Positions 1-9,175 of a stretch of 64,000 nt of DNA are shown piece by piece (the first letter of the stretch is position 1; each line of letters opens with the position of its first letter). The notes beneath the pieces were generated by a model. It had not been told where the DNA came from. It searched no databases and was given only the letters and a program-made list of their open reading frames with translations. Origin of the DNA: Gammaproteobacteria bacterium (GTDB taxonomy: Bacteria > Pseudomonadota > Gammaproteobacteria > SZUA-152); NCBI GenBank assembly GCA_011321815.1, contig DROS01000069.1:1-64000 (forward strand), written 5' to 3'. The translations under genes and the position numbers were made by a program.

Positions 1-240
1 GTGAATCTACTGCGAAAAAACCATTTCGGCCCATTTTCTCGATCCTTTTCGTTGAATATGTCCAATATTCGCCTCAAACGATCAAAAAAATGGACTCAAA
101 ATGGTTTTCTCTCGCGACGATTCCCTAAGTCCGACAGACTCCTAGTACCTGACTTTTATGCTCAGGTAATATGCGCTACACTATCAAGCTTGGCTCGATA
201 ATAACCACCTGTTAATCATGGTTATTGTGAATTATTCAGT
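1..240. repeat. Remnant of a dispersed repeat and intergenic DNA
   Basis: The first bases (2-16, TGAATCTACTGCGAA) are identical to part of a longer motif found near 30808-30850 and 63321-63358. The rest, up to the glutaredoxin gene, is AT-rich. It includes GTCCGACAGACTCCTAG at about 131-147, which looks like flanking sequence of a decayed mobile element. The only open frame here (1-201, 66 codons) has no recognisable domain and is probably not a gene. Reading this as the edge of a mobile repeat is an inference. Confidence 0.4.
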
Positions 241-266
241 ACAAAGCAAGCGAGGTTATGAAATCA

Positions 267-596
267 ATGGACGTTTTGGAACGCATCAAACAACAGGTCG
301 AAAGTAACCCGGTGGTTATTTACATGAAAGGTACTCCACAATTGCCGCAGTGTGGTTTTTCCAGCCGTGCTGCGCAGGCCTTGCAGGCTTGCGAGCAGGA
401 ATTTGCTTATGTCAACGTGTTGGCTGATCCGGAAATTTTTGAAAATCTGCCGCGCTATGCCGATTGGCCTACCTTTCCGCAAATCTATATCAACGGTGAG
501 TTGATTGGTGGCTGCGATATCACGCTGGAATTGTTTCAACAGGGTGAGTTGAAGAAAATGGTGACAGAAGCAATGGAAAACGCCAAAGCCACTTAA
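267..596 (+). CDS. grxD: Monothiol glutaredoxin, Grx4 family
   Basis: Cytosolic monothiol glutaredoxin. The family binds a [2Fe-2S] cluster with glutathione and takes part in Fe-S trafficking and iron sensing, usually with a BolA partner. Visible features are the active-site CGFS (Cys about residue 29), the preceding YMKGTPQLPQ, WPTFPQIYI and the glutathione-binding GGCDI. The length of 109 residues is typical. The frame opens at ATG 258, but the GAGG at 252-255 lies only 2 nt before that codon and 11 nt before ATG 267. The E. coli N-terminus also fits 267. Convergent with rnt, with a hairpin terminator between them. Confidence 0.95.
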   Translation: MDVLERIKQQVESNPVVIYMKGTPQLPQCGFSSRAAQALQACEQEFAYVNVLADPEIFENLPRYADWPTFPQIYINGELIGGCDITLELFQQGELKKMVTEAMENAKAT

Positions 597-616
597 AGCG
601 GGGCTTTAATTGTCGA

Positions 617-656
617 ACGCAAAAAAAATGGCCTGCAAGGGCTATTTTTTTTGCGT
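617..656. terminator. Bidirectional hairpin terminator between grxD and rnt
   Basis: CGCAAAAAAAA at 618-628 pairs with TTTTTTTTGCG at about 645-655, extended by GGCC/GGGC-type pairs around a short loop. The A-run and T-run flank the GC core, so it can end transcription from both strands, which fits the convergent grxD (+) and rnt (-). Confidence 0.75.
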
Positions 657-749
657 TGGTAATTTGTGGATTGCTAATCCAGGAATTCTCAGTTGACCGC
701 TTCATTCTGAGATTAAGCTACTGACATGAAATACCGTTGCCGGGCGGGG

Positions 750-1466
750 CTAAACCGGACTGCCGCCAAGCGCCTTCCAGCGATTGACAATGGCGCAAAA
801 CAGCTCGGCAGTTTTTTCTGTGTCGTAAACAGCAGAGTGCGCTTCGTTGTTGTTCCATTCGATACCTGCGGCGGCAATGGCCCGGGCAAGCACTGTCTGG
901 CCATAAACGAGCCCGGAGAGTGTGGCTGTGTCAAAAGTGCTGAACTGGTGAAAGGGGTTGCGCTTTATGCCGGTGCGTTCCACGGCTGCCTTGACGAAGG
1001 CGAGGTCAAAGGATGGATTGTGGCCCACGAGAATTGCCCGTGAGCAATTGCTGCCTTTGAGTATGTTACGAATGGGTTCAAAGATTTTTTTTAGCGCTTT
1101 GCCTTCAGGTTCGGCGATGCGCAGTGGGTGGTGTGGGTCGATGCCAGTGAAGGCCAGTGCCGAGGCTTCCAGATTTGCGCCGGGAAAAGGTTCGACGTGG
1201 GCGCTGATGGTTTCACCGGGGTAAACCAATCCTGTTTCATCCATGTGGATGGGCACTGCGGCGATTTCCAGCAGGGCGTCGGTGTCGGCGTTGAAGCCGG
1301 CGGTCTCCACATCCACCACCACGGGTAAAAAACCGCGAAACCGGCGCGCAATACCGCGGCCCGTGGGGATGGGCGCGGCCAGTTCTTCAGGGGTTTCCGG
1401 GGCGTCCGGGTTTTTTGTCGGGAGTTTGGCCGGGGTGTCGGTCGGAATGTTCATAATAATTTCCAT
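750..1466 (-). CDS. rnt: Ribonuclease T (DEDDh 3'-5' exonuclease)
   Basis: RNase T trims the 3' ends of tRNA and other stable RNAs in the cytoplasm. The DEDDh catalytic set is visible: D52 and E54 in [12 protein letters not shown]154 in [11 protein letters not shown], and H210 and D215 in [14 protein letters not shown]. Basic residues in the C-terminal half fit the RNA-binding surface of the family. The protein has 238 residues with a Pro-rich N-terminal extension of about 40 residues. An alternative ATG at 1454 would shorten it by four residues. The start overlaps the end of pyrC by 16 bp, so the two are probably translationally coupled. Confidence 0.93.
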   Translation of the reverse strand: MEIIMNIPTDTPAKLPTKNPDAPETPEELAAPIPTGRGIARRFRGFLPVVVDVETAGFNADTDALLEIAAVPIHMDETGLVYPGETISAHVEPFPGANLEASALAFTGIDPHHPLRIAEPEGKALKKIFEPIRNILKGSNCSRAILVGHNPSFDLAFVKAAVERTGIKRNPFHQFSTFDTATLSGLVYGQTVLARAIAAAGIEWNNNEAHSAVYDTEKTAELFCAIVNRWKALGGSPV

Positions 1467-2542
1467 GCCAGTGTTTTTCCAGCGAAAAAGGGTATCAGTG
1501 TGTCGTTGGCAAAAGCCATTTCGGTAGCCAGGGTGTGCTCGCGCCGTTCCAGGGTGATGCTGCCGGTATTGCGTGGAAGGCCGTAAAAGTCAGCGCCGAA
1601 GTGGCTGGCAAAACCTTCAAGTCTGTCCAATGCATGGGCATGCTCAAAGGCCGTGGCATAAAGTTCCAGCGCGGCATGGGCGCTGTAAATGCCGGCACAG
1701 CCACAGGCGGATTCTTTTGCGCCTTTGGCATGTGGGGCGCTGTCGGTACCGAGGAAGAATTTTTCCCTGCCGCTGGTGGCGGCAGCGATCAGCGCCTTGC
1801 GGTGGGTTTCGCGCTTGAGTACAGGCAGGCAATAATTGTGCGGGTGTATGCCACCGACCAACATGGCATTGCGATTCAGTAGCAGGTGTTGCGGTGTAAT
1901 GGTTGCCGCAATGTGATTGCCGCTTCCCAGTACAAAGTCGACGGCATCTTTGGTGGTGATGTGTTCAAACACAATTTTCAGGCCGGGAAATTGTTGAGTG
2001 AGGGGTATGAGCTTCTGTTCGATAAACACCCTTTCACGGTCAAATACATCCACCGCAGGATCAGTGACCTCCCCGTGTATCAGCAGTGGCAGGCCACAGG
2101 CTTCCATAGCGGCCAATGCAGGGTAAATTTTTTGCAGGTGAGTGACTCCGCTGTCGGCATTGGTTGTGGCGCCGGCCGGATACAATTTGACGGCAAACAC
2201 CATGCCACTGCTTTTGGCGCGGGAAATTTCGTCTGGTGAAGTGTCGTCAGTAAGGTATAGGGTCATCAGGGGTTGGAAGTCACAGCCTGCTGGCAGAGCG
2301 TCCAGAATACGTTGGCGATAGGCCAGCGCCAATGCCGTTGTTGTTACTGGCGGGCTGAGGTTGGGCATGATAATGGCGCGCGCAAACTGTCGCGCAGTGT
2401 GCCCGATGACGGCGGCCATGGCGGCTCCGTCACGTACATGCAGATGCCAGTCATCGGGGCGTGTCAGTGTGAGCTGGGTGATGGATGAGTTCAAATGTGT
2501 GGTTCCGGCCGGGTCGTGTTTTGTGTTTGGGAGTGCTCTCAT
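1451..2542 (-). CDS. pyrC: Dihydroorotase, class II
   Basis: Third step of de novo pyrimidine synthesis: reversible cyclisation of carbamoyl aspartate to dihydroorotate. Zinc-site signatures of the class II enzyme are present: [24 protein letters not shown] with the Lys that is carbamylated in the family, [14 protein letters not shown] and GTDSAPH. The frame stays open to TTG 2587, but the N-terminus before [10 protein letters not shown] is not conserved. ATG 2542 gives 363 residues. TTG 2494 aligns exactly with the E. coli start and is a real alternative. Divergent from rsmE and overlapping rnt downstream. Confidence 0.93.
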   Translation of the reverse strand: MRALPNTKHDPAGTTHLNSSITQLTLTRPDDWHLHVRDGAAMAAVIGHTARQFARAIIMPNLSPPVTTTALALAYRQRILDALPAGCDFQPLMTLYLTDDTSPDEISRAKSSGMVFAVKLYPAGATTNADSGVTHLQKIYPALAAMEACGLPLLIHGEVTDPAVDVFDRERVFIEQKLIPLTQQFPGLKIVFEHITTKDAVDFVLGSGNHIAATITPQHLLLNRNAMLVGGIHPHNYCLPVLKRETHRKALIAAATSGREKFFLGTDSAPHAKGAKESACGCAGIYSAHAALELYATAFEHAHALDRLEGFASHFGADFYGLPRNTGSITLERREHTLATEMAFANDTLIPFFAGKTLAWKLL

Positions 2543-2607
2543 TATGCCATGTTTGCCGCTGGCGCAGTGCGACGTGCCGGGTGACAATACAGTTTATTTT
2601 ATGCTCT

Positions 2608-2612
2608 GGAGG
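2608..2612 (+). promoter_or_regulatory. Ribosome binding site that fixes the rsmE start
   Basis: GGAGG at 2608-2612 lies 4 nt before GTG 2617. The open frame extends 44 codons further upstream, but those residues are Cys/Arg-rich and lie inside the divergent pyrC leader. This site and the family N-terminus MRIPRIY place the start at 2617. Confidence 0.8.
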
Positions 2613-2616
2613 TTTT

Positions 2617-3390
2617 GTGCGTATTCCCCGGATTTATCAGCCGATGCCACTGGCCAGTGGTCAGACAATTGAGCTGGATGCTCAGGCGACGGTGCATCTC
2701 ACCAGGGTGTTGCGCCTGCGGGTGGGTGATGTGCTGGTGCTTTTTAACGGCAAGGAGAACGCTGATGGTGAAAACGGGGAGTTTATGGCGCGGGTGAGTG
2801 CTGTGGAGCGGCGTTCAGCGTTGATTGACGTTGGTGAGTTTGTGCTACGTTCGCCGGAGTCGTTGTTGGAACTGGTGTTGTTACAGGGGGTTTCGCGTGG
2901 AGAACGCATGGATTACACGGTGCAAAAAGCAGTGGAATTGGGTGTTTCGCGCATTGTGCCGGTGTTGAGTGAGCGCACGGTGGTGAATCTTAAGGGGGAG
3001 CGGCAGGAGAAGCGTCGTGTGCACTGGCAGGGGGTGGTGAACAGCGCCTGCGAGCAGTGTGGTCGTAACCGGGTACCGGTGGTGGCAGCGGTGCAGTCAT
3101 TTGCTCAGGTGCTTGCGGAGACGGCAGAAACGGACAGTCTGAAGCTGGTGTTGCATCATCGTGCTGAGACAGATCTTGCTATGTTGCCAGCACCCCGGGG
3201 GGCGGTGAGCCTGTTGATAGGTCCCGAGGGCGGGTTGTCGGGGCAGGAAATTGCGGCAGCGGAAGCCGCAGGGTTTATACCATTACGACTCGGTCCTCGG
3301 GTGTTGCGCACGGAGACTGCGGCGTTGGCTGCAATTTCGGTATTACAGTGGCGCTGGGGTGATTTCACTGTCGGAGCTGACTCAAAGTGA
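2617..3390 (+). CDS. rsmE: 16S rRNA m3U1498 methyltransferase
   Basis: SPOUT-family enzyme that methylates N3 of U1498 in 16S rRNA on the 30S subunit. The start VRIPRIYQP matches the conserved RsmE N-terminus. Family motifs follow: RGERMDYTVQKAVELGV, ACEQCGRNRVP, LLIGPEGGLS and LGPRVLRTETA, the last two forming the AdoMet-binding trefoil knot. The protein has 257 residues, normal for the family. Its stop overlaps the next gene's GTG by 4 nt, so the pair is coupled. Confidence 0.95.
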   Translation: MRIPRIYQPMPLASGQTIELDAQATVHLTRVLRLRVGDVLVLFNGKENADGENGEFMARVSAVERRSALIDVGEFVLRSPESLLELVLLQGVSRGERMDYTVQKAVELGVSRIVPVLSERTVVNLKGERQEKRRVHWQGVVNSACEQCGRNRVPVVAAVQSFAQVLAETAETDSLKLVLHHRAETDLAMLPAPRGAVSLLIGPEGGLSGQEIAAAEAAGFIPLRLGPRVLRTETAALAAISVLQWRWGDFTVGADSK

Positions 3391-3908
3391 ATGTGCTGAC
3401 ATTTTTACGCAGGTTGAGTTTTCTGTCTGTACGGCAGCGGCTGGAATGGTTTCCGCCTTTTTTTCTGATGCGCGTGAAGGTGTTGGAGTTGACCGACGAT
3501 TGGCAAACCGTGCGTTTGCATCTGCCGCTGAATGCCTTTTCGCGCAATATGAGTGACAGCATGTTTGGTGGTTACCAGGCCTCGCTGGCTGACCCCATTG
3601 CTGCCCTGGCCTGTGCGCAGCGTTACCCAGGGCACGAGGTGTGGACGCGGGCCATGCACGTTGACTTTGTGGCTGAGGGCAACAGTGATCTGGAGCTGCG
3701 CTTTGAATTTGATGCGGCTATCGACCGGAAAATCCGGGATGACCTTGCCGCCCGTGGCCGTAGCACTCCGCAGTTTGAGTATGGTTTTTACCGGCAGGAT
3801 GGTGTGCTGTGCAGTCGGATAACCAATACGGTGGCGATTCGTCCCAAGGGTTATATTGCGCTTCCCGGAATAACAGGGAGCGAAAAAAGAGATTCACGTG
3901 AAAAGTAA
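3387..3908 (+). CDS. DUF4442 hotdog-fold protein, thioesterase-like
   Basis: Protein of 173 residues resembling the DUF4442/PaaI-like hotdog families. The FGGYQASLADPIAALACAQR segment (about 60-78) matches the central helix, followed by a beta-rich half with MHVDFVAEGNSDLELRFEF. Proteins of this kind hydrolyse acyl-CoA thioesters or bind them; no substrate can be deduced. The GTG start overlaps the rsmE stop (GTGA), so it is translated from the same message. A charged tail (EKRDSREK) follows the domain. Confidence 0.7.
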   Translation: MNVLTFLRRLSFLSVRQRLEWFPPFFLMRVKVLELTDDWQTVRLHLPLNAFSRNMSDSMFGGYQASLADPIAALACAQRYPGHEVWTRAMHVDFVAEGNSDLELRFEFDAAIDRKIRDDLAARGRSTPQFEYGFYRQDGVLCSRITNTVAIRPKGYIALPGITGSEKRDSREK

Positions 3909-4183
3909 AATCCACTCGCAGTTTCTATTATGGGAGATGGCATAACCGAGGGGTGAGATCGGAGGATAACGCAACCGTACGCTAGGATGTGGCATTGTTT
4001 AATGGGTCACAAATTACTGTCATTTACAGGGATTTTCTGACAGAATTCGCGGCGCGCTACTGGCAGGGTTGGGGCAGGATTGGGTCAGTGCGTAAGCATA
4101 TGGCAGGACTTAAGGGAATAAATAAAAGCAGGCATCAGGCAGTGTTTTTTTATGCGCTGAGGGGTGTTTGCTAATAACACAGG

Positions 4184-4822
4184 ATGAAACACATGCGTGA
4201 ACAAGACACATTTGCCAGTCGATTAACCCAGTTGATTCGTGAACACAATATCTCCCACGCAGAAGTTGGTCGTGTGGTAGGCGTTTCCGGCCAGGCTGTG
4301 GGCAAGTGGGCCAAGGGCGGGAACATCGAATACGATAATCTTAAGACGGTGGCAGCCCATTTTGATGTGAACTGGATCTGGCTGCGTTATGGTGATGACG
4401 CAATGACCTCATTCAGCGAGCGTCGCACCGGCAGCAAAGTGCGCCGTGCGGTGATCAAATCCATCGTTGATAATGAGCAACGCATGCGTCTGGCATTGGA
4501 GGCTGCCACCATAGGCACCTGGGATCTTGATATTGTGGGTGACCAGATGGTGTTGTCCGATGTGGCAGAAAAGCTGCTGAGGGTAGGCAAGAACGGTTTT
4601 CGTGGTAACAAAAATGACCTGCTGTCGTACGTTGCAACGGCTGATCGCGCCCAGGTGGATGAGGCTTTGAATAATGTGATCGAAGGCCGGGAGACGAATT
4701 TTGATGTGACCCACCGCCTCACCAATGGCGCGGGGCGTGTGCAGCAGCGTGGCAAGATAGTCGAAGATGATGCCGGGCGACCGGTGCGCATTATCTGTGT
4801 TATTACTGCGGCAGAGTCCTGA
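4184..4822 (+). CDS. XRE-type HTH regulator with a PAS domain
   Basis: An N-terminal XRE helix-turn-helix (about residues 8-65, with SHAEVGRVVGVSGQAVGKWAKG) is joined to a PAS_3-like domain (about 95-210, with LALEAATIGTWDLD and a late RGKIVEDDAGRPVRI strand). The pairing suggests a one-component regulator that binds DNA and senses a small ligand or redox state. The pyruvate dehydrogenase operon starts 243 bp downstream on the same strand, so local control of it is possible but unproven. The 275-bp stretch before the gene holds no convincing gene. ATG 4193 is an alternative start. Confidence 0.75.
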   Translation: MKHMREQDTFASRLTQLIREHNISHAEVGRVVGVSGQAVGKWAKGGNIEYDNLKTVAAHFDVNWIWLRYGDDAMTSFSERRTGSKVRRAVIKSIVDNEQRMRLALEAATIGTWDLDIVGDQMVLSDVAEKLLRVGKNGFRGNKNDLLSYVATADRAQVDEALNNVIEGRETNFDVTHRLTNGAGRVQQRGKIVEDDAGRPVRIICVITAAES

Positions 4823-5065
4823 TTCCGGTTTTGACTGCGCAGCGTTTAGCACCGATATTAATCATTAACTTATTGTTTTGTAAATGGTTTGGTCTGTGAT
4901 TTGTGCTTGGGTCCGCGCTGCGCTGGCTTGACCTGTACGGGTAAAACAACGATCATACGCGGCTCTTTTTTGCCGCGGCCTCTGCTTACTTCGTCAATGT
5001 CACTTTGGCGGGGTTCGGGTGTCCTGGCGAATCAAGCAGGCACGAATTTCTAAAGAGGTTGGAAC

Positions 5066-7732
5066 ATGTCCCAGCAATTGCAAATGTCTGATGTTGATGC
5101 CACAGAAACTCAGGAGTGGGTAGAAGCGCTGGCGGCGGTGATTGAGCACGAAGGTGTCGAGCGTGCCCACTTTCTGCTTGAGCAGCTCATCGACAAGGCG
5201 CGGCGCTCCGGCGCCAATCTGCCGTTTTCCGCCAATACCGCCTATGTGAACACCATTCCCACGCACCTGGAAGCCGAGCTGCCGGGTGATCAGGCTATTG
5301 AGGATCGCATTCGTTCCTACATTCGCTGGAATGCCATGGCCATGGTGGTCAAGGCCAATCGTAAAAGCAGCGAGCTGGGTGGGCACATTGCCACTTTTGC
5401 GTCGGCGGCAACACTGTATGACATCGGCTTCAACCACTTCTGGCATGCGCCCAACAGTGAGCATGGCGGTGACTTGGTCTTTTTCCAGGGCCATGCCTCA
5501 CCCGGCATGTACTCGCGTGCCTTTCTCGAAGGCCGCCTGACAGAGGAACAATTGGATAACTTCCGTCAGGAAGTGGGCGGCAAAGGCCTGTCGTCCTATC
5601 CGCACCCGCATCTGATGGACAATTTCTGGCAGTTTCCCACGGTATCCATGGGGCTGGGGCCAATCATGTCCATTTATCAGGCGCGCTTCATGAAGTACCT
5701 GCAACATCGCAGTCTGGCCAATACAGAAGCACGCAAAGTGTGGGCGTTTATTGGTGATGGTGAGACCGATGAGCCGGAAACCCTGGGCGCTATTTCACTG
5801 GCCGGTCGGGAAAAGCTCGATAATCTCGTATGGGTGGTGAATTGCAACCTGCAACGCCTCGATGGCCCGGTGCGTGGCAATGGCAAAATCATACAAGAGC
5901 TGGAGGCCAACTTTCGTGGTACCGGCTGGAATGTGATCAAGGTCTTGTGGGGAAGTTATTGGGACCCCTTGCTGGCTATGGATAAAGACGGTTTGTTGCA
6001 ACAGCGCATGATGGAATGTGTGGATGGCGACTTCCAGAATTACAAATCCAAAGATGGCGCTTACGTACGCGAACACTTTTTTGGCAAGTACCCGGAATTA
6101 AAAGCCATGGTGGCGAAGATGTCTGATGAAGATATCTGGCGCCTTAATCGTGGCGGGCATGATCCGCATAAAGTTTATGCGGCTTATCATGCAGCAGTGA
6201 ACACCAGTGGCCAGCCCACGGTGATTCTGGCGCAAACTGTGAAGGGGTACGGTATGGGGTCCGCCGGTGAAGCCCAGAACCGCACGCATTCACAAAAAAA
6301 GCTGCAAGATAACGAAATGCTGGACTTCCGCGACCGGTTCAATATTCCACTGAATGACGAAGATGCCGCCGCCGGTAAATATTATGTGCCTGAAGCGGAC
6401 AGTGAAGAAATGCAGTACATGAATGCCCGCCGTGCAGAACTTGGTGGCCATTTACCGGTACGCAGCACACAGGCTGCGCCACTGGATATCCCGCCTTTGT
6501 CGATTTTTGATGCGATGCTGGCAGGCAGCGGTGATAAAGAGATGTCTACTACCATGGCCTGGGTGCGGATGTTGACCATATTGTGCCGCGATAAAAATAT
6601 CGGCAAAAATGTGGTGCCCATTGTGCCGGATGAAGCGCGCACTTTTGGTATGGAGGGTATGTTCCGCCAGCTGGGTATTTACTCTTCGGTGGGCCAATTG
6701 TATACGCCGCAGGATAAAGACCAGATCATGTTCTACAAGGAAGACATGAGTGGACAGATCCTCGAAGAAGGCATTAACGAAGCCGGCGCCATGTCATCCT
6801 GGATTGCTGCGTCCACGGCGTACAGTTCACACGGCGTCAACATGATTCCGTTTTATATTTATTACTCCATGTTCGGTTTTCAACGCATAGGTGACTTGGC
6901 CTGGGCCGCAGGTGACATGCAGGCGCGAGGTTTTCTGATTGGTGGCACGGCGGGTCGCACCACACTGGCTGGTGAGGGTTTGCAGCACCAGGATGGGCAC
7001 AGCCTGATTCTGTCCGGTACCATTCCCAACTGCATCAGTTATGACCCTGCTTTCAGTTATGAAATGGCGGTGATCATTCACGACGGCATGCGCCGCATGT
7101 TTGCCGAGCAGGAAAATGTGTTTTATTACGTCACCGCGATGAATGAGAACTACGCGCATCCGGCCATGCCTGAAGGTGCCGAAGCAGGTATTATCAAGGG
7201 GCTATACAAATTCCGCGCCGCAGAGAATACCAAGGCGGCAACAGTGCAGCTTATGGGCAGTGGTGCGATTTTGCGTGAAGTGATCGCGGCAGCAGACTTG
7301 TTGCGTGACGATTGGGCGGTGGATGCAGATATCTGGAGTGCCACCAGCTTTACCGAGCTGGCCCGTGACGGGCGTGACTGTGATCGCTGGAATCGCCTGC
7401 ATCCTGTTGATGAAGCCCGCGTACCCTACATAACACAATGTTTTGCCGGCCATGCCGGCCCGGTAATCGCTGCCACTGACTATATTCAGTTATATGCTGA
7501 CAAGGTGCGCAAGTGGATACCGGCGCGCTATGAGGTTCTGGGTACCGATGGCTTTGGCCGCAGCGATACCCGTTCCCAATTACGCAAGCATTTTGAAGTC
7601 AATGCTGTGTATATTGCCCTTACGGCACTGAAGGCATTGGCGGATGAAGGCAGTATTGATGCCGTTACTGTGGCCGAAGCCATTGATAAATACGGTGTTG
7701 ACCCGGAAAAAATCAACCCACTGCATGCTTGA
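5066..7732 (+). CDS. aceE: Pyruvate dehydrogenase E1 component, homodimeric type
   Basis: Thiamine-diphosphate enzyme that decarboxylates pyruvate and reductively acetylates the lipoyl groups of E2 in the cytosolic PDH complex. The ThDP motif starts with GDGETDEPETLGA at about residue 229 and ends with NCNLQRLDGPV. DIGFNHFWHAPNSEHGGDL and the conserved phosphate-binding and C-terminal segments are also present. The 888 residues match the full-length gammaproteobacterial AceE. AAAGAGG lies a short distance before ATG 5066. It heads an aceE-aceF-lpdA cluster, with a 132-144-bp gap before aceF. Confidence 0.97.
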   Translation: MSQQLQMSDVDATETQEWVEALAAVIEHEGVERAHFLLEQLIDKARRSGANLPFSANTAYVNTIPTHLEAELPGDQAIEDRIRSYIRWNAMAMVVKANRKSSELGGHIATFASAATLYDIGFNHFWHAPNSEHGGDLVFFQGHASPGMYSRAFLEGRLTEEQLDNFRQEVGGKGLSSYPHPHLMDNFWQFPTVSMGLGPIMSIYQARFMKYLQHRSLANTEARKVWAFIGDGETDEPETLGAISLAGREKLDNLVWVVNCNLQRLDGPVRGNGKIIQELEANFRGTGWNVIKVLWGSYWDPLLAMDKDGLLQQRMMECVDGDFQNYKSKDGAYVREHFFGKYPELKAMVAKMSDEDIWRLNRGGHDPHKVYAAYHAAVNTSGQPTVILAQTVKGYGMGSAGEAQNRTHSQKKLQDNEMLDFRDRFNIPLNDEDAAAGKYYVPEADSEEMQYMNARRAELGGHLPVRSTQAAPLDIPPLSIFDAMLAGSGDKEMSTTMAWVRMLTILCRDKNIGKNVVPIVPDEARTFGMEGMFRQLGIYSSVGQLYTPQDKDQIMFYKEDMSGQILEEGINEAGAMSSWIAASTAYSSHGVNMIPFYIYYSMFGFQRIGDLAWAAGDMQARGFLIGGTAGRTTLAGEGLQHQDGHSLILSGTIPNCISYDPAFSYEMAVIIHDGMRRMFAEQENVFYYVTAMNENYAHPAMPEGAEAGIIKGLYKFRAAENTKAATVQLMGSGAILREVIAAADLLRDDWAVDADIWSATSFTELARDGRDCDRWNRLHPVDEARVPYITQCFAGHAGPVIAATDYIQLYADKVRKWIPARYEVLGTDGFGRSDTRSQLRKHFEVNAVYIALTALKALADEGSIDAVTVAEAIDKYGVDPEKINPLHA

Positions 7733-7876
7733 TTGGGTAGGCATTGCCCGCCACCTGGCCGCGGCATAATCCTGTTAGAATAATAATTGGTGGGTAATTG
7801 CCCACTCTACAAATGATCGGGAACGTACACATTGTTTCATGCGCGTTCCTGACTGACGTTCAAGTTGGCAAAAAAC

Positions 7877-9172
7877 ATGGCAAAAGACTCTTTGATAAAA
7901 GAAGTGGTAATACCCGACATCGGTGACTTTGACAGTGTTGAAGTGATCGAAGTACTGGTTGATGCAGGTGACACCATTGCCGCAGAAGACTCTCTGATTT
8001 CCGTGGAGTCTGACAAAGCCACCATGGAAATCCCCGCCCCCGAAGCAGGTGTGGTGAAAGAGGTAAAGGTTTCGGTGGGTGATCAGGTCTCCCAGGGCAG
8101 CTTGATATTGCTGTTGGAGCCCAGTGGTGATGTGCCTGCGGAGGCCGCGCCCGCGACACAGGAAAGTACGCCAGCGCCGGTGGCCAGTAACCCGGCTGCA
8201 CCTGCGCCACAACCCGTTGCACAGCCTCCGCACCATCGCCCCTCGCCCACAGCAAAAATCGATGAGGTGAGTTTTGCCCGCGCGTATGCCAGCCCCTCGG
8301 TGCGTAAATTTGCCCGTGAGCTGGGAGTAGACCTGGGGCGTGTCGCTGGCAGTGGCCGCAAAGGCCGGGTTATCAAGGATGATGTAAAGGCCTTTGTTAA
8401 ACAGGCTTTGACCCAGGGCACTGGCGGCGGTGGTTTGGCTGTGGCCCCCATGCCGGACATTGATTTCAGCCAGTGGGGTGAGATTGAAAGCCAAAAGCTG
8501 AGCAAGATCAACAAACTCACAGGCAAATTTCTGCACCGCAACTGGGTTACCATACCGCATGTTACGCAGTTTGATCAGGCCGATATCACCGAGCTGGATG
8601 CCCTGCGCAAAACCATGGCGGCGGAATACAAAGACAAAGGCATCAAGATCACCATGCTGGCCTTTTTGATCAAGGCCGTAGTGGCCGGGTTGCGTGAGCT
8701 GCCACGTTTCAATGCATCGCTGGATGCCCGTGGCGAAAACCTGATATTGAAGCATTATTTCAATATTGGCATTGCCGTGGACACACCGGATGGACTGGTG
8801 GTGCCCGTAGTGCGTGATGCCGACAGCAAAAGTCTGGTGGATATCGCAGCCGAACTGGGTGAAATCAGCCAAAAGGCCCGTGACAAAAAACTCAAACCCT
8901 CGGACATGCAGGGTGGCTGTATGACGATTTCCAGTTTGGGCGGCATTGGCGGCACGCAATTCACGCCTATCGTCAATGCGCCGGAAGTGGCCATTCTTGG
9001 TGTGTCACGTCACAAAATAACACCGGTATGGAATGGTGAAACCTTTGAGCCCCGGCTGATGCTGCCGTTGTCATTATCTTACGACCATCGTGTGGTTGAT
9101 GGTGCTGATGGCGCACGTTTTACCCGTTTTATGGGCCGGGTGTTGGCAGATGCCAACGGACTGGTGAAATAA
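7877..9172 (+). CDS. aceF: Pyruvate dehydrogenase E2, dihydrolipoamide acetyltransferase
   Basis: Transfers the acetyl group from lipoyl-lysine to CoA and forms the core of the PDH complex. Order of domains: one lipoyl domain (1-80, lipoylated Lys in [13 protein letters not shown] at about 47), an Ala/Pro-rich linker (about 85-130), a peripheral-subunit-binding domain (about 136-172, YASPSVRKFARELG) and the catalytic domain ending in SYDHRVVDGADG near 400. Only one lipoyl domain is present, against three in E. coli. ATG 7877 is preferred; TTG 7865 in frame would add four residues. The stop is 3 nt before lpdA. Confidence 0.96.
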   Translation: MAKDSLIKEVVIPDIGDFDSVEVIEVLVDAGDTIAAEDSLISVESDKATMEIPAPEAGVVKEVKVSVGDQVSQGSLILLLEPSGDVPAEAAPATQESTPAPVASNPAAPAPQPVAQPPHHRPSPTAKIDEVSFARAYASPSVRKFARELGVDLGRVAGSGRKGRVIKDDVKAFVKQALTQGTGGGGLAVAPMPDIDFSQWGEIESQKLSKINKLTGKFLHRNWVTIPHVTQFDQADITELDALRKTMAAEYKDKGIKITMLAFLIKAVVAGLRELPRFNASLDARGENLILKHYFNIGIAVDTPDGLVVPVVRDADSKSLVDIAAELGEISQKARDKKLKPSDMQGGCMTISSLGGIGGTQFTPIVNAPEVAILGVSRHKITPVWNGETFEPRLMLPLSLSYDHRVVDGADGARFTRFMGRVLADANGLVK

Positions 9173-9175
9173 ATT

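Noticed and set aside
3989-4174. 61-codon + strand frame before the XRE-PAS gene
   Set aside because: No family features, no good ribosome site and ordinary composition; treated as intergenic.
7775-8959. 394-codon open frame on the minus strand inside aceF
   Set aside because: It lies wholly opposite the conserved aceF gene, is rich in His/Gly/Cys in a pattern expected of the complementary strand, and has no domain.
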